28,349 nt of DNA from an uncultured Planctomycetales bacterium (lineage in GTDB: Bacteria > Planctomycetota > Planctomycetia > Isosphaerales > Isosphaeraceae): contig CALCIB010000238.1 of NCBI GenBank assembly GCA_937907525.1, positions 1 through 28,349 of the forward strand, written 5' to 3'. Below are positions 22,798-28,349 of this stretch, in pieces. A model generated the notes under the pieces. The model saw only the letters and a program-made list of their open reading frames with translations. It was not told the DNA's origin and made no database searches. The position numbers were made by a program, and so were the translations under genes. Every line of letters starts with the position of its first letter. Position 1 is the stretch's first letter.

Positions 22798-24171
22798 ATG
22801 GCTTACCTGTTCATCTTGATCGCGTGCGTCGTCGCCGCCAGCGGCGGCGCCTACCTCATCCTCCAGTCGCGCGAGGAGGTCGAGGACGAGGAGCGCCGCC
22901 AGGCCAAGGTCGCCTTCCGCGAGGTCCTGACTCGCGAGCTGCGGCGCTCCAGGGACGAGGGAGGGGAGTTCGACTTCGCCGGCTTGGTCGCCCGAGCCGG
23001 GATCGACCGCGGCGACGCCGACGAGGTCGCCCGGGAGTTCTACGGTCGCTACGCTCGCAAGGTCTTCGGCGACGGCGTCGTCACCGACGAGGAGCGCCAA
23101 ACCCTCGACCGCCTGGCCTCCTCCTTCGCGATCCCCGCCAGGGCCGTCGCCGCGATCGAGGCCAAGGCGAAGGGCGAGCGCTATCAGAAGGCGGTCTCCG
23201 ACGCCATGGCCGCCGGATCCATCACCGTCGAGGAACTCGACGCGCTGGAGGGGATGCGCGACTCGCTGGGCATCAGCCCTCGCGAGGGGCTGACGCTGAC
23301 GGAGGACGACGCGCGGGCCGTCTACGTCGCCGAGGTTCGGCGACTCGTGCGGAAACGGCGGTTTTCGGAAGAGGACCTCCTGGATTTCGACCGCTTGAAG
23401 CGCGGTCTGGCCGTTTCCGACGCCGACGCCGCGCGGTTCCTGGCGAACCACGCCGTCGACCTGTTCCGCGAGTGCGTGACCATGGCCGCCCAGGACGGCG
23501 TCATCACCCCGGAGGACCGCCTGATGATGACCTGGATCCAGGAGGAGGCGGCCCTTCCCGAAGCCAAGCTCGCCTCGTTCCGGGAGGAGATCCTGGCGGT
23601 CGCGAGGCGCAACGCCTACCGCCGCGGCGAACTTCCCGAGGCCCAGACGTCGAAGCACCTGGAGGGGGGCGAGATCTGCCACTGGGACGCCCCCTGCAAA
23701 TATCGCTTCGACACCGCCGCCGACTCCGCCCAGGTCGCCGGCGACCTCCTGGTGACCGACAAGCGGGTCATGTTCGTCTCCCCGTCCAGGACGATCCAGT
23801 TCCAGCCGTCGAAGATCGTCGACATGGTCCTCTACTCCAACTGCCTGAGCGTCAAGTGCGACGCGCGGCAAGGCTCGGGCGACTACTTCGTCGCCGACCC
23901 CTACGAGTTGGAGTCGATCCTCACCGGCCTGGTGCGCGACCAGCGTTTCCAGCAGTCCAAGGACTACTCCTCCTCGCGCTCCCGCCACATCCCCGACGAC
24001 GTGAAGCGCGAGGTTTGGGACCGCGACGGCGGCCGCTGCGTCCGCTGCGGCGGACACGACCTGCTCGAATTCGGCCACATCGTCCCCTACGCCCGAGGCG
24101 GCACCAACGCCGTCGGCAACGTCCAGCTCCTCTGCCGCCGCTGCAACACCTTGAAGGACGAACGCGCCTGA
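22798..24171 (+). CDS. Membrane-anchored TerB-like/PH-like/HNH nuclease protein, copy 1
   Basis: The protein has 457 residues from the ATG at 22798, chosen because a CGAGGCGCGGACG leader before the ATG is also found before copy 2. Residues 2-22 form one membrane helix (LFILIACVVAASGGAYLIL) followed by a charged stretch. About 60-280 is helical with DGVVTDEE, GSITVEEL and DGVITPED turns, as in TerB-fold proteins. About 288-382 is beta-rich (DLLVTDKRVMFVSPSRTIQF, then KIVDMVLYSNCLSV) like PH/GRAM domains, with C294 and C300. The HNH domain is at 396-457 with a CxxC pair (C414/C417, C446/C449), H427, N441 and N450. Gly426 replaces the Asp that normally precedes the catalytic His. It most likely sits on the inner membrane with the nuclease in the cytosol. 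The function is unknown; defence or stress response is inference. Confidence 0.85.
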   Translation: MAYLFILIACVVAASGGAYLILQSREEVEDEERRQAKVAFREVLTRELRRSRDEGGEFDFAGLVARAGIDRGDADEVAREFYGRYARKVFGDGVVTDEERQTLDRLASSFAIPARAVAAIEAKAKGERYQKAVSDAMAAGSITVEELDALEGMRDSLGISPREGLTLTEDDARAVYVAEVRRLVRKRRFSEEDLLDFDRLKRGLAVSDADAARFLANHAVDLFRECVTMAAQDGVITPEDRLMMTWIQEEAALPEAKLASFREEILAVARRNAYRRGELPEAQTSKHLEGGEICHWDAPCKYRFDTAADSAQVAGDLLVTDKRVMFVSPSRTIQFQPSKIVDMVLYSNCLSVKCDARQGSGDYFVADPYELESILTGLVRDQRFQQSKDYSSSRSRHIPDDVKREVWDRDGGRCVRCGGHDLLEFGHIVPYARGGTNAVGNVQLLCRRCNTLKDERA

Positions 24172-24185
24172 ACGAGCCGCCGTCT

Positions 24186-24410
24186 TCAGCCCTTGCCGCG
24201 CCCGAGCCTTCGGGACCGCCCGGCCTTGATCTCGGCGATCGCCTGGTCCGCCATGCGTTCCAGGAGCGTCTGGGACTCCGGCCGCGCGAAAAGCTCGTCC
24301 CAGCGGCGATCGGATTCCATCTCCTGGAGCATGAGCGCGGCGAGGGCCTCCCGGTCGGCTTCCGGCTGCCGGCGAATCATGGCGATTACATTCTCCAACG
24401 CCTGTGTCAT
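24186..24410 (-). CDS. Small antitoxin-like protein antisense between the HNH copies
   Basis: The 74-residue protein (MTQALENVIAMIRRQPEADR, then EALAALMLQEMESDRRWDEL, then FARPESQTLLERMADQAIAE) resembles the small all-helical proteins found upstream of RelE/ParE or PIN toxins: a helix ending in LMLQEMESDRRWDELFA, then an ADQAIAEIKAGR helix. No toxin gene follows it; downstream on this strand lies the antisense side of HNH copy 1. It is probably a real orphan gene, since its composition and helices are protein-like, but the ribosome site is weak. Confidence 0.6.
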   Translation of the reverse strand: MTQALENVIAMIRRQPEADREALAALMLQEMESDRRWDELFARPESQTLLERMADQAIAEIKAGRSRRLGRGKG

Positions 24411-24499
24411 CTGGGCACCCCGACGGTGATTGCGTGAGGACGAATGGCGACCTCCGCCAGTATCCCGCAGAGGGCGCGAGTGCCGCGAATGGCACCAGC

Positions 24500-24528
24500 T
24501 TGATTGCGGGCCGGGGCCGTCGTATGAT
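24500..24528 (+). promoter_or_regulatory. Sigma-70-like promoter of HNH copy 2
   Basis: TTGATT (24500-24505) and TATGAT (24523-24528) are separated by exactly 17 nt, four and five matches to the consensus. The -10 box ends 58 nt before the ATG at 24587. The box positions agree with copy 1. Confidence 0.6.
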
Positions 24529-24586
24529 CGCCGAATCGTGGATGCTTGACTACGTTGACCGGTCGCATGCCAACGAGGCGCGGACG

Positions 24587-26242
24587 ATGGGGTTCCTCTT
24601 TATCACGATCGCGATCGCCGCCGCAATGAGCGGCGGCGGTTATCTCATTATCCATTCGCACGAGGTGGCCAAGGCGCGGGAGGAGGAACGACGCCTCGCC
24701 ATGGCTGGTTTCCGCGAGGTTCTGACGCGCGAGCTAAGGCGCACGAAGGCGTCCGGTTTCGACTTCGCGGAATTGGTCGCCCGCGCGGAGATCGATCGTG
24801 GCGATGCCGACGAGGTTGCGCGGGAATTGTTCGGTAGGTACACCCAGAAGGTCTTCAGCGACGGCGTCGTCACCGACGATGAACGCCGGACGCTCGGCCG
24901 TCTGGCCGCCGCTCTTCAAATCTCAGCCGACATGGCCGCCTCGATCGAGGCGAAGGCGAAGGAGGAGCGCTATCGAAAGGCGGCTTCCGACGCGGTGGCC
25001 GATGGAGTCGTCACGCCCGAAGAACTCGAGGAACTTGAAAGACTTCGACGATCCCTGGGGATCGGTCGTGAAGAAAGGATCGCGCCGGCGGCAAAGCATG
25101 CGACGGTCGTCTACGCGGCTCATGTCCGGGAGGCCTTCAGCGACGGCGTCGTCTCGACCGACGAACGCCGAACACTCGATCGCCTAGCCGTCGCTCTTGA
25201 GATTTCCAACGACGTGGCCGCCTCGATCGAGGCGAAGGCTAAGGGGGAACGATATCAACGAGCGGTCGCCGACGCCATGGCCGATGGGGTGCTCACATAT
25301 GGTGAACTTGATGATCTGGAGAGGCTCAGGCAATCGTTGGGAGTCAGCCGCAGCGAGGGGCTCGCGCTGGCGGAATCCGACGCCCGGGCCGTTTACGTCG
25401 AGGAGATGCGACGGATCGTGCATGCCGGGCAGTTCTCGACGGACGTCCAGGCCGATCTCAACCGTCTCAAACGCGGCCTCGCGGTCACGAACGGCGACGC
25501 GGCGAGGTTTCTGAAGAGCCATGCCGAGGGGCTCTTCCGTGAGTGCGTCACCATGGCTCTCCAGGACGGCGTCGTTACCGCCGAAGAACTCCGGATGATC
25601 GACTGGCTTCAGGAAGAAGCGGGTCTATCCGACGCCCAGGTCGCTCCATTCCGACGCGAGATCCGGGACGCGGAGAGACGGAACGCCTATCGTGAAGGCA
25701 AACTTCCTACCGTCCACACCTCAAAGCTCCTCGAAGGGGGCGAGACCTGCCATTTGGATCAAAGTTGTAGATACGAATATCAAACAACCAAGAAGTCCTA
25801 CATGGCGCATGGCGAATTGCTCGTCACTAGCAAGAAGATCGCGTTCCTGTCGCCTTCCAAGTCCATCACGTTTCAGCCGTCGAAGATATTGGATTTGGCC
25901 CTCTACTCGGGCTGCCTAGAGGTGAAATGCAGTTCGCGGCAGGGGACGGGGCATTACATCGTCGATGATCCACGCACGCTTGAGGCAATCCTCACGGGGG
26001 TGGTTCGTAAGCACAAGTTCCTGCTTTCCGAGAGTTATTCCACGACACGGACGCGGCACATCCCCGACGACGTCAAGCGCGAGGTCTGGGATCGTGACGG
26101 CGGTCGTTGCGCTCGCTGCGGCGCGAGCGACTATCTCGAATTCGACCATGTCATCCCACACTCTCGCGGCGGGGCGAATACGGTCGGTAACGTCCAGCTC
26201 CTCTGTCGTCGCTGCAACAACCTGAAGTCGGATCGGATCTGA
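24587..26242 (+). CDS. Membrane-anchored TerB-like/PH-like/HNH nuclease protein, copy 2
   Basis: The 551-residue protein is collinear with copy 1 apart from one added unit. It has a membrane helix at about 2-22, TerB-like repeats at about 62-370, a PH/GRAM-like part at about 382-476 (GELLVTSKKIAFLSPSKSIT, then KILDLALYSGCLEV; conserved CHLDQSC) and the HNH domain at 490-551. The nuclease keeps the full D520-H521 pair (LEFDHVIPHSRGG), the asparagines and both CxxC pairs, so it should be the active copy. Residues 89-182 and 183-276 are two copies of a 94-residue unit. Third codon positions are less GC-biased than in neighbours, most visibly at 25755-25800, hinting at different age or origin. 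Function is unknown. Confidence 0.87.
   Translation: MGFLFITIAIAAAMSGGGYLIIHSHEVAKAREEERRLAMAGFREVLTRELRRTKASGFDFAELVARAEIDRGDADEVARELFGRYTQKVFSDGVVTDDERRTLGRLAAALQISADMAASIEAKAKEERYRKAASDAVADGVVTPEELEELERLRRSLGIGREERIAPAAKHATVVYAAHVREAFSDGVVSTDERRTLDRLAVALEISNDVAASIEAKAKGERYQRAVADAMADGVLTYGELDDLERLRQSLGVSRSEGLALAESDARAVYVEEMRRIVHAGQFSTDVQADLNRLKRGLAVTNGDAARFLKSHAEGLFRECVTMALQDGVVTAEELRMIDWLQEEAGLSDAQVAPFRREIRDAERRNAYREGKLPTVHTSKLLEGGETCHLDQSCRYEYQTTKKSYMAHGELLVTSKKIAFLSPSKSITFQPSKILDLALYSGCLEVKCSSRQGTGHYIVDDPRTLEAILTGVVRKHKFLLSESYSTTRTRHIPDDVKREVWDRDGGRCARCGASDYLEFDHVIPHSRGGANTVGNVQLLCRRCNNLKSDRI
24851..25414 (+). repeat. Tandem 282-nt in-frame repeat (two 94-residue TerB-like units)
   Basis: Unit 1 is 24851-25132 and unit 2 is 25133-25414. 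Both open with TTCAGCGACGGCGTCGTC and share GCCTCGATCGAGGCGAAGGC near the middle. The encoded units (VFSDGVV...TLGRLAAALQIS and AFSDGVV...TLDRLAVALEIS) agree at about 60% of positions by hand alignment. Copy 1 has one such unit, and the length difference between the proteins is exactly 94 residues. Confidence 0.9.
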
Positions 26243-26392
26243 AGGGGCGCGTCGCCCGCCATCTTGGTCGGCATGCGGTCGCGGCTTCGATCCGTCGCCG
26301 CCCTCTTGCGGGGAGCGTCGCCGGGCCGCATCCTCGGGGAGCGCGGCGGGGCGGCCGTCGCGCGCCGCGACGAGCATTCCGGAGTCGTTCCC

Positions 26393-28249
26393 ATGTGGTG
26401 CATCCTTCTCGGTCTGGCGATCGTCGCCGCGAACGACGAGCCGGCCATCGCGCCCGATCTGGTGATTGGCGAGTTCGAGGGGGCCGGCTTCGCCCCCTGG
26501 ACGGCCGAGGGGGACGCCTTCGCCAGGGGGCCGGCGCGAGGGGCGAAGGCGGCGGAACTGGAGATCCGCGGCGGTCGCGGCGACGGCGTCGCCAGCAGCG
26601 AGCAGGACGGCGACGGGCCCACGGGCGCGCTCACGTCGCCCCCGTTCACGATCCAACGCCGCTACCTCGCGTTCGTCATCGGCGGCGGCCGGTTCGAGCG
26701 CGATACTTGCATCGACCTGATCGTCGACGACAAGGTCGTCAAAAGCGCCACCGGAGAGAATAGTGACGACATGATGCCCTGTTCGTGGGACGTCGGCCGC
26801 TTCCGCGGCCGGACGGCGATGGTCCGGATCGTCGACCGCGCGTCCGGAGAGTGGGGGCACGTCAACGTCGACCACGTCGTCCAGACCGACGCGCCGGAGC
26901 GCCTTCCGGTCGTCACTCAGCCGCTTTACCGCGAGACCCACCGCCCCCGGTTCCACTTCACCGCGCGGCAGTGGACCGTCGACCGGCTCAATCCCCAGAG
27001 ACGGGAGGAGGGCTGGATCAACGACCTTAACGGGCTGGTGTATCACGAGGGCGAATACCACCTCTTCGCCCAGCGCTGGGCGAAATGCTGGCTGCACGCC
27101 GTAAGCCGCGACCTGGTCCACTGGACCGAGCTGGAGCCCGCCTTCTGGGAGGAGAAGCCGGGGACCGGAACGCAGTCGGGGAGTTGCGTGATCGACCATG
27201 GGAACACGTCGGGACTTTCGCCCGACCCCGAGAACCCGGCGATGGTCGCGTTCTGGACCCGGTGGGACAACAAGAACCACTACTTGACCTACAGCCTCGA
27301 CCGCGGCCGTTCCTGGAAGCTTGGGCCGCGGAACCCCGTCCTCGTCCGACCCGAGCGCGACCCCAAGGTCTTCCGCCACCAGCCCACCGACCGATGGGTG
27401 ATGCTCATGTACGGCGAGAGGGCCTATCACGTCTTCACGTCGGAAAACCTCATGGACTGGCGCGACGAGCATAGCTCGATCCCCGACAGCTACGAATGCC
27501 CCGACGTTTTCGAGTTGCCGATCGACGGCGACCCCGACGACACGCGCTGGGTGGTGGTCCAGGGCGACGGCAAGTACTCGCTGGGCCGGTTCGACGGCAA
27601 GAGGTTCGAGGGTCTTACGGAGCGGCTCCCGTCCGACGGCGGCCCCGACTTCTACGCCACCCAGACCTTCAACAACGTCGAGACCGGCGACGGCCGTCGG
27701 ATCCAGGTCGCCTGGATGATTCACGGCTCATATCCAGACATGCCGTTCAATCAGCAGGTGACGTTCCCTCGCGAATTGACTCTGCGGAACACCCCCGCCG
27801 GCCCCCGCCTGTTCCGCGTCCCCGTCCGCGAGATCGCCTCGCTGCACGACTCCGAACAGGTCTTCCCCGCCCGGACGCTGAAGGCGGGCGAGTCGTTCTT
27901 CGCGAGTCGGTCGGGCGACCTGTTCCACGTCAAGATGGAGGTCGACGTCCCCGAGGGAGCGACGCTCGCCTTCAAGATCCGGGGCGTCCCGCTGGTCCTC
28001 TCCCACGCCGCGATCGCCTGCAAATCATCGCCCCAGCCGGTCCAGGGGGCGCTCAAGTCGGTGGAGGTCCTGATCGATCGAACGTCCATCGAGGCGTTCG
28101 CCAACGACGGCGAGGCGTCGACCTCCGCCTGCTTCCTGCCCGGCGACGACGACCTGAAGCTCACCGCCTTAAGCGGCGACGTCGTGCTGCGGTCGCTGAC
28201 CGTGTATCGGCTCAAGTCGGCCTGGACGATCCCCGAGGACGCGCGGTGA
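26393..28249 (+). CDS. Secreted GH32 glycoside hydrolase (fructosidase-like)
   Basis: The 618-residue protein starts at 26393 (GGAG 9 nt upstream) with a short signal peptide (MWCILLGLAIVAANDEP). Residues 20-170 form a beta-sandwich module of the levanase N-terminal type (DLVIGEFEGAGFAPWTAEGD). The GH32 five-blade propeller follows with all three signatures: nucleophile D211 in GWINDLNG, the stabiliser D323 in ERDPK, and acid/base E368 in YECPDVF. The C-terminal beta-sandwich (about 505-615) carries VEVLIDRTSIEAFANDGE, typical of the family. It should hydrolyse beta-fructosyl bonds (sucrose, inulin or levan) outside the cytosol. The WINDLNG form differs slightly from the usual WMNDPNG, so substrate range may differ. 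Confidence 0.92.
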   Translation: MWCILLGLAIVAANDEPAIAPDLVIGEFEGAGFAPWTAEGDAFARGPARGAKAAELEIRGGRGDGVASSEQDGDGPTGALTSPPFTIQRRYLAFVIGGGRFERDTCIDLIVDDKVVKSATGENSDDMMPCSWDVGRFRGRTAMVRIVDRASGEWGHVNVDHVVQTDAPERLPVVTQPLYRETHRPRFHFTARQWTVDRLNPQRREEGWINDLNGLVYHEGEYHLFAQRWAKCWLHAVSRDLVHWTELEPAFWEEKPGTGTQSGSCVIDHGNTSGLSPDPENPAMVAFWTRWDNKNHYLTYSLDRGRSWKLGPRNPVLVRPERDPKVFRHQPTDRWVMLMYGERAYHVFTSENLMDWRDEHSSIPDSYECPDVFELPIDGDPDDTRWVVVQGDGKYSLGRFDGKRFEGLTERLPSDGGPDFYATQTFNNVETGDGRRIQVAWMIHGSYPDMPFNQQVTFPRELTLRNTPAGPRLFRVPVREIASLHDSEQVFPARTLKAGESFFASRSGDLFHVKMEVDVPEGATLAFKIRGVPLVLSHAAIACKSSPQPVQGALKSVEVLIDRTSIEAFANDGEASTSACFLPGDDDLKLTALSGDVVLRSLTVYRLKSAWTIPEDAR

Positions 28250-28295
28250 GCGCTCGCGTGGAATTTGGGAGACGCGCCCGGGTTTGAATCATCCG

Positions 28296-28349
28296 TCCCC
28301 TCTCCCGGCGGGCTGACGACCCGACACTTTTTCAGAAGTCGTCACGACG
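28296..28349. repeat. Partial REPIN-like repeat at the window end
   Basis: The run CCCCTCTCCCGGCGGG is the hairpin end seen at 6766 and 166. It is followed by a 23-nt block (28313-28335) that is the exact reverse complement of 143-165. The element continues past the window edge. Confidence 0.7.

Noticed and set aside
22681..24495. Open frame of 604 codons on the minus strand
   Set aside because: It is antisense to HNH copy 1 and overlaps the small 24186-24410 gene in another frame; no domains are visible.
24851..25414. CRISPR or tandem satellite array
   Set aside because: The repeat has only two units, is 282 nt long and lies in frame in a gene, so it is a protein domain duplication.
25916..27724. 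Open frame of 602 codons on the minus strand
   Set aside because: It is antisense to HNH copy 2 and the GH32 gene; composition is typical of an antisense shadow.

Overview
The window is a chromosomal segment from a high-GC planctomycete, most likely of the Isosphaeraceae (Paludisphaera/Singulisphaera-like). The reasons are the strongly GC-biased third codon positions, two secreted proteins with an N-terminal LEPR-XLL-type motif (ESRALLS and ETRTVLS), many predicted secreted or lipoprotein enzymes, and families common in that group (Gfo/Idh oxidoreductases, TIM-barrel isomerases, ceramidase-like enzymes, ECF sigma factors). The taxonomic call is inference; no rRNA, tRNA or CRISPR array was seen.

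Layout. Positions 1-426 hold only palindromic REPIN-like repeats. Then come a secreted isochorismatase-like hydrolase (427-1311, minus), a LEPR-XLL secreted protein (1568-2536, plus) and a tight minus-strand operon of hypoxanthine phosphoribosyltransferase followed by two GT4 glycosyltransferases (5405-2559). A second REPIN separates this from an ECF sigma factor, a small membrane protein that may be its anti-sigma partner, and a lipoprotein whose 5' end has been interrupted in frame by a third REPIN (5734-7378). An S53 (sedolisin) protease follows on the minus strand. A gene-poor stretch (9243-9986) ends in a long inverted repeat ahead of a Gfo/Idh oxidoreductase. A HEPN protein and an overlapping unknown gene come next, then a plus-strand run of neutral ceramidase-like enzyme, sugar phosphate isomerase/epimerase and a small zinc metallopeptidase (11959-15020). 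The minus strand then carries a SYLF lipid-binding protein, a small acidic protein, a zinc-ribbon six-helix membrane protein and a lipoprotein alpha/beta hydrolase. A Phd/PIN toxin-antitoxin pair (20267-20877) and a minus-strand HtrA/DegP protease follow.

The most unusual region is 22711-26242. Two tandem paralogues each encode a single N-terminal membrane helix, acidic helical repeats resembling TerB, a PH/GRAM-like beta domain with two conserved cysteines, and a C-terminal zinc-finger HNH endonuclease domain. The second copy is longer by exactly one 94-residue TerB-like unit (551 versus 457 residues), and that unit is visible as a 282-nt direct repeat. The first copy has lost the Asp of the HNH Asp-His pair. 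The promoter and leader appear to have been duplicated with the genes at identical spacing, and a small antitoxin-like gene lies antisense between them. A secreted GH32 enzyme with all three catalytic motifs closes the window, and a partial REPIN at the far end matches, in inverted orientation, the one at the start.

Functionally the segment mixes envelope and extracellular hydrolysis (S53, ceramidase-like, GH32, lipoprotein hydrolase, metallopeptidase), envelope stress (ECF sigma, HtrA), glycan assembly (GT4 pair) and candidate conflict modules (PIN/Phd, HEPN pair, membrane HNH pair).
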